64,000 nucleotides of DNA, taken from NCBI RefSeq assembly GCF_019083965.1, contig NZ_JAHRCY010000010.1:62001-126000 (forward strand), in the 5' to 3' direction. Shown here in pieces: positions 1 to 8,110 of the stretch; position 1 is the first letter of the stretch, and every line of letters begins with the position of its first letter. A program made the translations under genes and the position numbers. A model generated the notes under the pieces. It did no database searches and was not told the DNA's origin. It saw only the letters and a list, made by a program, of their open reading frames with translations. Source of the stretch: Catellatospora tritici. Lineage in GTDB: Bacteria > Actinomycetota > Actinomycetes > Mycobacteriales > Micromonosporaceae.

Positions 1-1149
1 GAGCTCGTACAGCACGCCGACGACCAGCGGACCGAGGGCGGCGATCAGGTAGCCGGTGCTCTGCGCGAACGCCGACAGCGCCACCACGCCCTGCGGCGTG
101 CGCGCCCGCATCCCGATCATCGCCAGGGCCAGCGGGAACGCGCTCTGCCCGATCGCCAGCAGGGCCACCCAGGCCAGGGCGCCGGTGTGCGGGGCCAGGG
201 CGAGGCCGACGTACGAGGCGATCATCGCGGTGGACATCAGCAGCACCAGGCCGCGCAGGTTGCGCAGGCGGCCCGCGATGGTCGGCATGAGCAGCGCCAT
301 CGGCACCCCGAACGCGGGCACCGCCGCCAGCAGCAGGCCCGCAGTGGTCGGGCTGAACCGCGCGTCGCGGAACATCTGGGCCAGCCAGCCCATGGTGGCG
401 TATCCGCTGAGCGACTGGGCGCCGAAGTAGATCGCCAGCGCCCAACCCAGGCGCGTGCGCCCCGGCCGCAGCGGCTCGCCGTCGTCGGAAGCGGTGTCGC
501 GGGTGGCCGCCCGGCGGCGGGTGGCCAGCCAGGGCAGCGCCGCGGCCAGGGCGAGCAGGGCCCAGACGCCCATGCCGGCGCGCCAGCCGCCCAGCGCGTG
601 CGCGATCGGCACCGACACCGCCGCGGCCAGGGTGCTGCCCAGGATCAGGGTCATCGAGTAGACGCCGGTGAGCAGCCCGGCCCGGTGCGGGAAGTGTTCC
701 TTGACCAGTCCGGGCAGCAGGATGTTCGCCACCGCGATGCCCGCCAGCGCCAGCGCGCTGCTGACCAGGAACACGGCGGCCGAGTTCGTGACGACCCGGA
801 TGAGCTGTCCCACCGCCAGCAGCAGCATCGAGCCGACCAGCAGCTGCGCGGCGGAGAAGCGGCGGGCCAGGCGCGGGGTGAGCGCCCCGAACGCGGCGAA
901 GCTCAGCGCGGGCAGGGTGGTGATGGCGCCCGCGGCGGTGGCCGACAGGTGCAGTCCGGCGCTCACCTCGTCGAGCAGCGCCCCGAGGCTGGTGATGGCG
1001 GCGCGCAGGTTCAGCGCGACCAGCACGATGCCCACGCCCGCGAGCAGGGCGGCCCGGCCGCGGGCGGGCAGGGTGGTGACCCGCGCGGCGCGAGGTGCGA
1101 TCATCTGCGGCACGGCGGTAGGTAGGGCCTCCACGGCTGTCGGCGGCAT
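1..1149 (-). CDS. CynX/NimT-type MFS transporter (partial, C-terminus beyond window)
   Basis: The complement strand reads as a 12-TM major facilitator, with 383 codons present and the end cut off by the window edge. After a ~30-residue polar N-terminus comes GVGIVLVALNLRAAITSLG, then hydrophobic segments broken by short Arg-rich loops such as PRLARRF. The last visible part (FAQSTGYLIAALGPLVVGVL) is typical of the CynX/NimT (YycB) group, whose members export small anions such as cyanate or nitroimidazole derivatives; the substrate here cannot be told. The ATG at 1149 has GGAGG only 1-2 nt upstream, too close for normal spacing, so the start is uncertain; an in-frame ATG at 1104 is the alternative. 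It is divergent from a GntR regulator with a 50-bp shared promoter region, so that protein probably controls it. Confidence 0.8.
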   Translation of the reverse strand, partial: MPPTAVEALPTAVPQMIAPRAARVTTLPARGRAALLAGVGIVLVALNLRAAITSLGALLDEVSAGLHLSATAAGAITTLPALSFAAFGALTPRLARRFSAAQLLVGSMLLLAVGQLIRVVTNSAAVFLVSSALALAGIAVANILLPGLVKEHFPHRAGLLTGVYSMTLILGSTLAAAVSVPIAHALGGWRAGMGVWALLALAAALPWLATRRRAATRDTASDDGEPLRPGRTRLGWALAIYFGAQSLSGYATMGWLAQMFRDARFSPTTAGLLLAAVPAFGVPMALLMPTIAGRLRNLRGLVLLMSTAMIASYVGLALAPHTGALAWVALLAIGQSAFPLALAMIGMRARTPQGVVALSAFAQSTGYLIAALGPLVVGVLYEL

Positions 1150-1161
1150 ACCTCCGATCGT

Positions 1162-1181
1162 AGAATCATGGGATGAATTCT
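1162..1181. promoter_or_regulatory. Imperfect inverted repeat, candidate GntR operator
   Basis: AGAATCATGGGATGAATTCT is an imperfect palindrome (AGAATCAT versus ATGAATTCT) in the 50 bp between the divergent MFS and GntR genes. It overlaps a TAGAAT hexamer (1161-1166) that would serve as a -10 box for the rightward gene. Autoregulation by the GntR protein is an inference from position. Confidence 0.4.
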
Positions 1182-1199
1182 GAGCTGGAGATGTAAGCA

Positions 1200-1859
1200 A
1201 TGACACTGCGCTCCCCGATGCGCCAGACCCTGGTGCCACAGGTGATCGAGCAGCTGCGCACACAGATCAGCTCGGGTGAATGGCCCGTGGGCAGCCGCAT
1301 TCCCACCGAACCCGACCTGGCCGCCGCGCTGGGCGTCGGGCGCAACACCGTCCGCGAGGCGGTCCGGGCCCTGGTGCACGCCGGGGTCCTCGAATGCCGC
1401 CAGGGCTCCGGCACGTACGTCACCGCCACCCACGAGCTCACCGGCGTCGTGGCACGGCGCCTGGTCGACGCGGAGATGGCCGAGGCGGTCGAGGTCCGAC
1501 GCGCGTTCGAGGTGGAGGCGGCGCGGCTGGCGGCGCAGCGGCGTACCCCCGCCGACCTGGACCTGCTCGACGAGCTGCTGGCCCGGCGCGAGCAGTGCTG
1601 GGCCGACGGCGACGCGGCCGCGTTCGTCGCCGCCGACGCCGACCTGCACATGGCGATCGTCACCGCCGCCCACAACGCGATGCTCGCCGAGCTCTACGCC
1701 TCCTTCGGCACCGCCATGCGGGCCAGCCTCAGCCAGCACTTCGGCGGACGGCTCACCGAGGAGCGGTACACCGACCACGGCGACCTGGTCGAGGCGATCC
1801 GCGCGGCCGACCCCACCCGCGCCGCCCGCGCCGCCGCCGCCTACCTCGACCCGGCCTAG
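1200..1859 (+). CDS. GntR-family (FadR/FCD subfamily) transcriptional regulator
   Basis: 219 residues. The N-terminal winged helix (about residues 10-75) carries IPTEPDLAAALGVGRNTVREA and the wing GVLECRQGSGTYV, diagnostic of GntR proteins. The rest is an all-helical FCD ligand-binding domain with a D-x3-H pattern (DADLHMAI, near residue 145) and a later GDLVEAIRAAD segment; FCD domains usually bind a metal and an organic acid. It is divergent from the MFS transporter and only 1 nt upstream of the next gene, so it may be co-transcribed with the nucleotidyltransferase. Likely role: local repressor of the exporter; the inducer is unknown. Confidence 0.85.
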   Translation: MTLRSPMRQTLVPQVIEQLRTQISSGEWPVGSRIPTEPDLAAALGVGRNTVREAVRALVHAGVLECRQGSGTYVTATHELTGVVARRLVDAEMAEAVEVRRAFEVEAARLAAQRRTPADLDLLDELLARREQCWADGDAAAFVAADADLHMAIVTAAHNAMLAELYASFGTAMRASLSQHFGGRLTEERYTDHGDLVEAIRAADPTRAARAAAAYLDPA

Positions 1860-1860
1860 C

Positions 1861-2406
1861 GTGCCTGACGCCCCGCCTCAGGCGGCCGCTGCGGCGTTCC
1901 GAAGTGACGTTCAGCTCGCGGTCATCGGGGAGGTCGTGGCGGCGGCGGGTGGGGCCGGGGTGCCGGTGTGGCTGCGTGGCGGGTGGGCGATGGACTTCTA
2001 CCTGGGCGAGGTGACGCGGCCGCATCTGGACGTCGACTGGTTCTGCTGGGACAGCGACGCCGAGGCCGTGCGCGCGATCGTCACGGGCCTGGGCTTCACG
2101 GAATACGGCGACAGCCCGGCGCAGCGCGACTTCCTACGCGACGAGGTCGACCTGGGGTTCGCGCTGCTCGGACGTGGCGCCGACGGCCGACCCGTGGTGC
2201 CGTCCGGGCCGTACGCCGGGGCGCCCTGGCCCGCCGGGATGCTCGCCGGACCACTTGGCCGTATCGGCGACCTGACCTGCCCCGTCATCAGCCCGCAGGC
2301 GCAGATCGAACTCAAACTCCGCTACCCCGAGTGGAACCCCGCACTGGCCCGCCGGGACAAGGACCGCGCCGACATCGAGCTGCTCCGGGCCCGGCTCGCC
2401 GCCTGA
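1861..2406 (+). CDS. Nucleotidyltransferase-fold protein resembling aminoglycoside 2''-adenylyltransferases
   Basis: 181 residues from a GTG one base after the preceding stop codon, implying translational coupling. VWLRGGWAMDFYLGE followed by HLDVDWF gives the G-G-W...D-x-D pattern of the polymerase-beta nucleotidyltransferase fold; GGWA(I/M)D is typical of the ANT(2'')/LinB-like group. A C-terminal YPEWNPALARRDKDRADIELL matches the helical end of that family. Such proteins are common in actinomycete chromosomes, most have no shown resistance activity, and an antibiotic-modifying role should not be assumed. It is followed by a methyltransferase after 42 nt. Confidence 0.7.
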   Translation: MPDAPPQAAAAAFRSDVQLAVIGEVVAAAGGAGVPVWLRGGWAMDFYLGEVTRPHLDVDWFCWDSDAEAVRAIVTGLGFTEYGDSPAQRDFLRDEVDLGFALLGRGADGRPVVPSGPYAGAPWPAGMLAGPLGRIGDLTCPVISPQAQIELKLRYPEWNPALARRDKDRADIELLRARLAA

Positions 2407-2448
2407 AACCGGTTGCCACGCGGCCCGGTCGCGCCGAGCATCGGGTGC

Positions 2449-3243
2449 GTGCAGAACGAGATCGAGGACTACTACCGCCAGGGCGGCGAGACCCGCCGCC
2501 TGGACGCGGGCGCCGGACGCTGGGAGTTCCTGCGTACCTGGGACCTGCTCCAGCGCACCCTGCCCGCCGCGCCGCTGGCGATCCTGGACGTCGGCGGCGC
2601 CACCGGTGTGTACGCCGGACCGCTGGCCGCCCAAGGCCACCGGGTGCACCTGATCGACCCGATGCCCGAGCACGTCGCCGCGGCCGCCGCGCTGCCCGGG
2701 GTGACCGCAGCCGTCGGCGACGCCCGCGCCCTGGCCGAGCCGGACGCGGCGTACGACGCGGTGCTGCTGTTCGGTCCGCTGTACCACCTGGTGGCGCGGG
2801 GCGACCGGATCGCGGCCTGGCGCGAGGCCGCCCGCGCGGTACGCCCCGGCGGTCTGGTGGTCGCGGCCACCATCAGCCGCTTCGCCTCGCTGCTGGACGG
2901 CTACGTGCGCGGTTACCTGGCCCACGAGGTGTTCGCCCGGATGCTGGACCACACCCTGGCCACCGGCGAGCACCGCAACCTCGGCGACGACCGGCACTGG
3001 TTCACCACCGCCTACTTCCACCGCCCCGACGAGCCGCCGGGCGAGGCGGCCGAGGCGGGGCTCGACTTCGTACGGTCGGCGGCCGTGGAGGGTCCGCTGT
3101 GGATGTTGCCCGCGCTCGACGAGGTGCTGGCCGACCCCGCCCGTACCGAGCAGGCGCTGCGCCTGCTGCGGCAGGTCGAGGGCGAGCCGCACCTGTGGGG
3201 CGCCAGCTCGCACCTGCTCACTGTCGCCCGGCGCCCGGCGTAG
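2449..3243 (+). CDS. Class I SAM-dependent methyltransferase
   Basis: 264 residues from GTG 2449 (an in-frame TTG at 2413 is possible but the extra residues look non-homologous). Motif I is ILDVGGATGVYAGPLA (near residues 45-60), with the acidic end of strand beta-2 in HLIDPMPEHV and motif IV at YDAVLLFGPLYHL. This is the arrangement of small-molecule Methyltransf_11/25 enzymes. The substrate cannot be inferred. It is the last gene of the short GntR-nucleotidyltransferase-methyltransferase run and ends at a strong bidirectional hairpin. Confidence 0.8.
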   Translation: MQNEIEDYYRQGGETRRLDAGAGRWEFLRTWDLLQRTLPAAPLAILDVGGATGVYAGPLAAQGHRVHLIDPMPEHVAAAAALPGVTAAVGDARALAEPDAAYDAVLLFGPLYHLVARGDRIAAWREAARAVRPGGLVVAATISRFASLLDGYVRGYLAHEVFARMLDHTLATGEHRNLGDDRHWFTTAYFHRPDEPPGEAAEAGLDFVRSAAVEGPLWMLPALDEVLADPARTEQALRLLRQVEGEPHLWGASSHLLTVARRPA

Positions 3244-3250
3244 GACGCGA

Positions 3251-3296
3251 ACCGGCCCGGCCCGGGGCTCCCGCAGCAGCCCCGGACCGGGCCGGT
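3251..3296. terminator. Bidirectional GC-rich terminator hairpin
   Basis: The convergent genes (methyltransferase ending 3243, osmC ending 3304) are separated by a near-perfect stem: ACCGGCCCGG...CCGGGGCT pairs with AGCCCCGG...CCGGGCCGGT around an 8-nt loop. No U-tract follows, as is usual for actinobacterial terminators. Confidence 0.75.
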
Positions 3297-3303
3297 CGGT
3301 GGA

Positions 3304-3735
3304 TCAGGCGGCCAGCGTCGCCTTGAGCGTGATCTCGGCGCCGGGCGACAGCAGGCGGGAGATCGGGCAGCCCGCCTTGGCGGCCTCGGCCAGCTTCTGG
3401 AACTCCGCCTCGTCGATGCCGGGCACGTTGCCGGTGGTCTCCAGGTCGATGCGGGTGACGGTCATGCCCGCGTCGGTCTTGTCCAGGTGGACGTTGGCGT
3501 TGGTGACCACTGCCGTCGGCACGTGGCCGGCGTCGGACAGCTGCTTGGAGAAGGCCATCGAGAAGCAGCCGGCGTGGGCCGCGGCGATGAGCTCCTCCGG
3601 GTTGGTCCCCTCGCCCTCCTCGAAACGCGACTTGAACGAGTAGTTGGCCTGCAGTCCACCCTTGCCGGTCGCGATGGAGCCGGACCCTTCGGTGAGGTTG
3701 CCCTGCCAACGAGCTGATGCGGTGCGAATAGGCAT
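3304..3735 (-). CDS. osmC: OsmC-family peroxiredoxin
   Basis: 143 residues, the normal OsmC length. Both catalytic cysteines are present: C57 in AAAHAGCFSM and C123 in AGCPISRLL. The N-terminus RTASARWQGNL and the region SRFEEGEGTNPEELIAA are typical of the OsmC subgroup rather than Ohr. The family reduces organic hydroperoxides in the cytoplasm using a Cys-sulfenate/disulfide cycle. It is monocistronic, facing the preceding operon across a terminator and divergent from an SDR gene. Confidence 0.92.
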   Translation of the reverse strand: MPIRTASARWQGNLTEGSGSIATGKGGLQANYSFKSRFEEGEGTNPEELIAAAHAGCFSMAFSKQLSDAGHVPTAVVTNANVHLDKTDAGMTVTRIDLETTGNVPGIDEAEFQKLAEAAKAGCPISRLLSPGAEITLKATLAA

Positions 3736-3913
3736 GAGCCAGACGCTAGCTCACCACCGTGCGCCACGCCCCGCCAACACCCGCGTTCCGCGTTGCGCTG
3801 TTGCGCTTCTCATAGACGTTTGCCTATTACGAAGAAATTCGTGGGGAGGGCGGCCTGGGCGCGACAGAAGTTCCTGGAAAACCTGACGGAATCTGTCCAG
3901 GTATGCCGTCAGC

Positions 3914-4837
3914 ATGGTCCTCATGCAGCAGAGACTTCACGGCAAGGTGGCCCTCGTCGCCGGGGCGACCCGGGGGGCAGGCCGGGCGATCGCGGTCGAA
4001 CTGGGCCGCCTCGGGGCCACCGTCTACGCCACCGGCCGCACCACCCGAGCCCAGCGCTCCGAGATGAACCGCCCCGAGACCATCGAGGACACCGCGGAGC
4101 TGGTGCGCGCGGCGGGCGGCACCGGCATCGCGGCCCAGGTCGACCACCTCGACCCGGCCCAGGTGGCAGCCCTGGTCGCCCGGATCGACGCCGAACAGGG
4201 CCGCCTCGACGTGCTCGTCAACGACATCTGGGGCGGCGACCACATGACCGAGTGGGGCAAGCCGCTGTGGGAGCAGCCCCTCGACGGCGGCCTGCGGCAG
4301 CTGCGTCTCGGGCTGGAGACGCACATCGTCACCAGCCACGCCGCGCTGCCGCTGCTGATCCGTCGGCCGGGTGGCCTGGTCGTCGAGGTCACCGACGGCA
4401 CCGACGCGTACAACGCGAAGTACCGGGGCTCGTTCTTCTACGACCTGACCAAGGTGTCGGTGTCCCGGATCGCCAAGGCGCAGGCCGAGGAGCTGCGCCC
4501 GCACGGCGCGGCGGCGGTGGTGGTCACGCCGGGTTTCCTGCGCTCGGAGGCGATGCTGGACCACTTCGGCGTCACCGAGGACAACTGGCGGGACGGGATC
4601 GCGCAGGCGGCGCACTTCGTACTGTCGGAGACGCCGCACTTCCTGGGGCGGGGTGTGGCGGCGCTGGCCGCCGACGCGGACGCGGCGCGGTTCAGCGGGC
4701 AGTCACTGTCGGCCACGGACCTGGCCCGCGAGTACGGCCTGACCGATCTGGACGGGTCGGTCCCCGACATCTGGCGCTACTTCGCCGACCACGGCGACGG
4801 CCAGGAGATGACCGGCGACCCGACCGGTTACCGCTGA
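3914..4837 (+). CDS. SDR-family oxidoreductase
   Basis: 307 residues. The Rossmann glycine motif is GATRGAGRA near residue 16, the NAG-type motif is altered to LVNDIWGG, and the active-site pair is YDLTK (Y-x3-K). This long SDR form with NDIWGG is common in actinomycetes and usually annotated as an SDR without substrate. Start ATG 3914 is chosen for the longest conserved N-terminus; ATG 3923 is an alternative, and no strong Shine-Dalgarno sequence precedes either. Its 3' end overlaps the convergent WYL regulator by 10 bp. Confidence 0.82.
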   Translation: MVLMQQRLHGKVALVAGATRGAGRAIAVELGRLGATVYATGRTTRAQRSEMNRPETIEDTAELVRAAGGTGIAAQVDHLDPAQVAALVARIDAEQGRLDVLVNDIWGGDHMTEWGKPLWEQPLDGGLRQLRLGLETHIVTSHAALPLLIRRPGGLVVEVTDGTDAYNAKYRGSFFYDLTKVSVSRIAKAQAEELRPHGAAAVVVTPGFLRSEAMLDHFGVTEDNWRDGIAQAAHFVLSETPHFLGRGVAALAADADAARFSGQSLSATDLAREYGLTDLDGSVPDIWRYFADHGDGQEMTGDPTGYR

Positions 4838-5844
4838 GCGGGCGCTGGGGCGTTGCGGGCGGCGATGGCGGCACCGAGCCCGGCCAGCGTCACCCGCAGC
4901 TCCACCGGGGCCAGCACCTCCACCTCGGGGCCGAGCCCGAGCAGCTGGTGCGCGGCGACCTTGACCGACTCCACGGCCAGCCTCACCTCGCACCAGCCGG
5001 TGTCGTCGGGCGGGCCGACGTGCACGACCGCCTCGCCGGCCGCGGCCGGGTCGGTGACGCCGGGCAGGTCGCGCAGGCCCGCCGGGCTGAGCTTGAGCAG
5101 GACCGTCTCGCGGATGAGGGTACGGTCGAACGCCGCCGCGGCTCCGGTCCACCACCGGGCCAGCACGAATCCGTCGGGCCGGGGAAACGTCTCGCCGGTC
5201 GGCTCCGCGGCGGTGATCCGCGCCAGCCGGTAGGTGCGCGGCTCGTCCGGTCCACCGTCGGGTCGACTCGAAGACCCGCCGCGCACGTGTGCCACGACGT
5301 ACCAGACCCCGGCCTTGAGGACGAGGCCGTAGGGTTCCAGCACCCGGCGGATGGTGGTGTCGTTGCGGCGGTAGCGGACGGTGACTCGCTGCTGGTTCCA
5401 TACCGCGTCGGCGATCGTGGCCAGGTGGGGCACGTCCTCGGCGCGGCGGAACCAGCCCGGGGCGTCCAGGTGGAACCGCTCGGCGATGGTGCGGGCGCGT
5501 TCGCGCAGCGTGTCGGGCATGGTGGCGATCAGCTTGGCCTGCGCGGCCAGCAGCACCGAGCCCAGGCCCAGTTCGGCCAGCGCCTGCGGGGCCGCCCCGG
5601 CCAGCAGCGCGGCCGCCTCGGCGCCGGTCAGCCCGTCCAGGCGGGTGCGCCAGCCTGCCAGCAGCCGGATGCCGCCGCCGCGTCCGGGCTCGGTCCACAG
5701 CGGCACCCCGGCGGCCTGCAGCGCGGCCACGTCGCGGTAGACGGTGCGTTCGGACACCTCGAACAGGGCGGCCAGCTCGGCGGCGGTCGCCGAGCGCCGC
5801 TGCTGGAGCGTGAGCAGCAGCGACACCAGCCGCGACGCCTTCAC
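4828..5844 (-). CDS. WYL-domain transcriptional regulator (YafY/PafC-like)
   Basis: 338 residues from GTG 5844. The N-terminal helix-turn-helix (residues 1-60) has RRSATAAELAALFEVSERTVYRDVAALQAAGVP and the wing GRGGGIRL. A WYL domain follows (near residues 140-215, with RYRRNDTTIRRVLEPYGLVLKAGVWYVVAHV) and then a WCX extension ending in the VELRV region. WYL proteins are one-component regulators sensing nucleotides or nucleic acid. The start overlaps the stop of the upstream hydrolase in a GTGA, so the two are one operon and may be functionally linked. Confidence 0.88.
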   Translation of the reverse strand: MKASRLVSLLLTLQQRRSATAAELAALFEVSERTVYRDVAALQAAGVPLWTEPGRGGGIRLLAGWRTRLDGLTGAEAAALLAGAAPQALAELGLGSVLLAAQAKLIATMPDTLRERARTIAERFHLDAPGWFRRAEDVPHLATIADAVWNQQRVTVRYRRNDTTIRRVLEPYGLVLKAGVWYVVAHVRGGSSSRPDGGPDEPRTYRLARITAAEPTGETFPRPDGFVLARWWTGAAAAFDRTLIRETVLLKLSPAGLRDLPGVTDPAAAGEAVVHVGPPDDTGWCEVRLAVESVKVAAHQLLGLGPEVEVLAPVELRVTLAGLGAAIAARNAPAPAQR

Positions 5845-6407
5845 AGCGTCCTCAGGAACTCGTCCATCCGCGCGGTGACGTGGGTCAGGTTCCGCGCCGA
5901 GGCGACCGGGTCGTCCGGGTGCTCCAGCGCGTGGTCCGCGCCGGGCAGCACCAGCTGGGCGGCGTCCAGCCCGGCCGCGACGGCGGGGTCCCAGCTCGGG
6001 TCTGCGCCGCCGCCGACCAGCAGGGCCGGGGCGGTCGCGGCGGCCAGCGCGGCGGCGATCTCCGGGTGGGACAGGATCGGGGTCAGCCAGATCGCGGGCA
6101 GCCCACGGGCGGCGGCGATCGGCGCGGCGAAGGAGCCGAGCGACTTGCCGACGAGCAGCAGCCGTGGTGCGGTCTCGGCGGCCAGCACCGGCTCCGTCTG
6201 CGCGTTCACCCAGGTGGCGCGGTCGATCGAGTGCCGGTTCGCGGGCGGCTGCCACCACACTTCCTGCACCGTCCAGCCCTGGGCGACCAGCACCGTGGTG
6301 GCGTAGTACAGCAGCGGCATGGCCGGGGTGTAGCCGCCACCCGGCAGCAGGACGGCGACGCGGTCGGGGTCACCGAGCCAGCGGTGGGCCACGGGGTCGT
6401 ATTCCAT
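5841..6407 (-). CDS. Small alpha/beta-hydrolase-fold protein
   Basis: 188 residues from ATG 6407 (MEYDPVAHRWLGDPDRVAVLLPGGGYTP). The nucleophile elbow is GKSLGS (G-x-S-x-G), a candidate acid lies in GGGADPSWD, and the His is in GADHALE. LLPGGGY supplies the oxyanion-hole glycine stretch. Its length matches compact dienelactone-hydrolase-like enzymes; the substrate is unknown. It overlaps the WYL regulator by 4 bp. Confidence 0.75.
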   Translation of the reverse strand: MEYDPVAHRWLGDPDRVAVLLPGGGYTPAMPLLYYATTVLVAQGWTVQEVWWQPPANRHSIDRATWVNAQTEPVLAAETAPRLLLVGKSLGSFAAPIAAARGLPAIWLTPILSHPEIAAALAAATAPALLVGGGADPSWDPAVAAGLDAAQLVLPGADHALEHPDDPVASARNLTHVTARMDEFLRTL

Positions 6408-6574
6408 GGCGGTGATCCTAGACAGCCGACTGGTGTCGGGCGGGCCGCTCGCCAGGAGCTCCATTCCCGACACCCGTTGCGGTTAGGCCGTTGTTCGGGC
6501 GGGCGTCGGCTGTCCGACCCTGTCGGGCGACTGGGCGAGCGCGTACCGTGGCCGTAGCTGGAGGGGGTGTGGGG

Positions 6575-7777
6575 ATGCCGGTGGGGGAGTCTGTGCTGGC
6601 GCGGGCCCGCGAGCGGATCGCGTCGGGCGCGCTGTCGGCCGCGCACGAGCTGCTGACCGAGGCGCTGACCACCATGCCGCCCGACCCGATGGCGGCCGGG
6701 CCGTACGTGGCCGAGGCGGTGGTGCTGCAGACCGGGGTGCTGCTCGGGCTGAACGAGCCGTACGCGGCGCGCGGCTGGGCGGCATACGGCTTCACCGCCC
6801 ACCGCGGCCTCTACGGCGACCGCGACCGGCGCACCCTGCACGCCCTGGGGCTGCTCGCGGCGGTGCTGACCCGCGTCGGCAGACACACCCGCGCCGCCCA
6901 GCGCTACCAGGACCTCATCGCCGCCTACGCCGAGCTGGAAGGCCCTGACTCCGACCGGGTGCTGGCCGCCAAGGCCGACCTGGCCACGGTCGAGCACGCC
7001 GTCGGCGACTGCCTGTCGGCGCGGCTGCGCCTGGCCAACGTGATCGCCGAATACCAGCGCCGTCACGGCAAGGTGCACCCGGTCGCGATCCGGATGCAGG
7101 CGCGGCTGGCCGCGATGTGGCGCGACTGCGGCCGCTTCGACGACGCCCACGAGCTGCTGTCCGAGGCCCGCCGATACGCCGCGCTGCTGGGCTCCGACGA
7201 TCCGGTGCACGCGCTGCTGGCCACGGCCGCCGGCACCGAGGCCGACCTCAAGCACGCCTGCGGCGGGGAGATGGTGCCGCCGCCGGTGCCGCGCCCCGAC
7301 GACGGCTGGTCCGCGCCCGAGGACGACCCGCTGCTGCCCGACGCGCCGCTGGTGGAGGCGCAGCCGGTGGGCGCGCACGCGGGCCACGCCTGGATGCCCC
7401 GCCAGCCCGAGTACGCCACCACGGCGCCCGCCCGCGAGCCGTTGCCGCACGAGCGGGCCTGGGCGGCCGAGACGGCGTGGCCCCCGGAGAACACCGCCGG
7501 GGCGGCCAGTTGGGACCACCTCACCCCCGCCTACGACGGCCCCGAGACGTCGTCGGCGCCCGGTTTCACCACCGCCTACCTCCCGCCGTACCTGGCCACG
7601 CCGGACTTCGCCACGCCGCACTTCTTCGCCCCGGAGCAGGAGGCGCCGCGCTGGGCGCAGCCTCCCGCCGAGGGCCGCTCGCAGCGCCACAACCTGGTGC
7701 TGATCGCCGCCTGCGTGGGAATCGTCGCCGTGACGCTGCTGTTCGTCCTGCTCATCAGCTCCGTCTCCCCCCAGTGA
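6575..7777 (+). CDS. TPR-repeat protein with C-terminal membrane anchor
   Basis: 400 residues. Residues ~1-235 are helical repeats (ARERIASGALSAAHELLTEAL, RAAQRYQDLIAAYAELEG, RFDDAHELLSEARRYAALLG) of TPR/SARP-C type. A long Pro/Ala-rich low-complexity stretch follows, then a single C-terminal transmembrane segment (LVLIAACVGIVAVTLLFVLLI), which would place the TPR part in the cytoplasm as a tail-anchored protein. Start ATG 6575 follows a G-rich ribosome-binding region; GTG 6569 is in frame. No enzymatic motif is visible. A palindromic repeat begins 3 nt after the stop codon. Confidence 0.6.
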   Translation: MPVGESVLARARERIASGALSAAHELLTEALTTMPPDPMAAGPYVAEAVVLQTGVLLGLNEPYAARGWAAYGFTAHRGLYGDRDRRTLHALGLLAAVLTRVGRHTRAAQRYQDLIAAYAELEGPDSDRVLAAKADLATVEHAVGDCLSARLRLANVIAEYQRRHGKVHPVAIRMQARLAAMWRDCGRFDDAHELLSEARRYAALLGSDDPVHALLATAAGTEADLKHACGGEMVPPPVPRPDDGWSAPEDDPLLPDAPLVEAQPVGAHAGHAWMPRQPEYATTAPAREPLPHERAWAAETAWPPENTAGAASWDHLTPAYDGPETSSAPGFTTAYLPPYLATPDFATPHFFAPEQEAPRWAQPPAEGRSQRHNLVLIAACVGIVAVTLLFVLLISSVSPQ

Positions 7778-7779
7778 GG

Positions 7780-7867
7780 CAAGGAAGGGCCCCTTCTTAT
7801 CGCTTCCGAGGTAGCAGGTGCCCTTCTTGACTTATCGCTTTCCGAGGTAGCAGGTGCCCTTCTTGAC
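7780..7867. repeat. Palindromic repeat family A, copy 1 (internally duplicated)
   Basis: The left arm AAGGAAGGGCCCCTTCTT is followed by a TATCGCTT(T)CCG core and a right arm CAGGTGCCCTTCTTGA. The core plus right arm is repeated twice in tandem (7798-7830 and 7832-7867). It begins 3 nt after the TPR-gene stop, so it probably also terminates transcription. Confidence 0.85.
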
Positions 7868-8110
7868 CGTTGACCGGCGGGCGGCGGCTGGGCGCGTCTG
7901 GCGGTCTACTGTCGCTTCTGGACGCGGCAGGCACTAGCATCGATCCCGGCCGCTGTCGCCGACCCTGGGAGCCGGGTCCGCCGGGGCCCGGTGCCCCCAT
8001 GCGACCGACGTGTCCGACGTGGCGTCGCGGGGCGGCCGTGCTACCCGTATCTCCGGCGAGGCCGGATCCGCGTGGGCGGCGGGCGGCTCGCCTGTCCTGG
8101 AAGGACATCC
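7868..8110 (+). promoter_or_regulatory. Leader/promoter region of the CE3 esterase
   Basis: No gene is supported here. A TAGCAT hexamer at 7935-7940 is a plausible -10 box, leaving a ~165-nt leader. AAGGA at 8101-8105 is the ribosome-binding site for the ATG at 8111. No known operator was recognised. Confidence 0.35.

Noticed and set aside
187..1125. Long plus-strand open frame of 312 codons over the transporter
   Set aside because: Its translation is Arg/Gly/Gln-rich with no hydrophobic segments or motifs; the minus strand gives a clear 12-TM transporter. It is a high-GC shadow frame.
1861..2406. Aminoglycoside resistance gene
   Set aside because: The fold and GGWA-D motif fit the superfamily, but many chromosomal relatives have no resistance role and the neighbours do not suggest one, so only the fold-level call is made.
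3793..6306. Plus-strand open frame of 837 codons
   Set aside because: It spans an SDR gene, a WYL regulator and a hydrolase on different frames/strands and reads as Arg/Pro/Gly-rich noise; no domain is visible.
7780..7867. Tandem palindromic units resembling a short CRISPR array
   Set aside because: Only two or three units, no spacers of constant length and no cas genes; the units belong to repeat family A.
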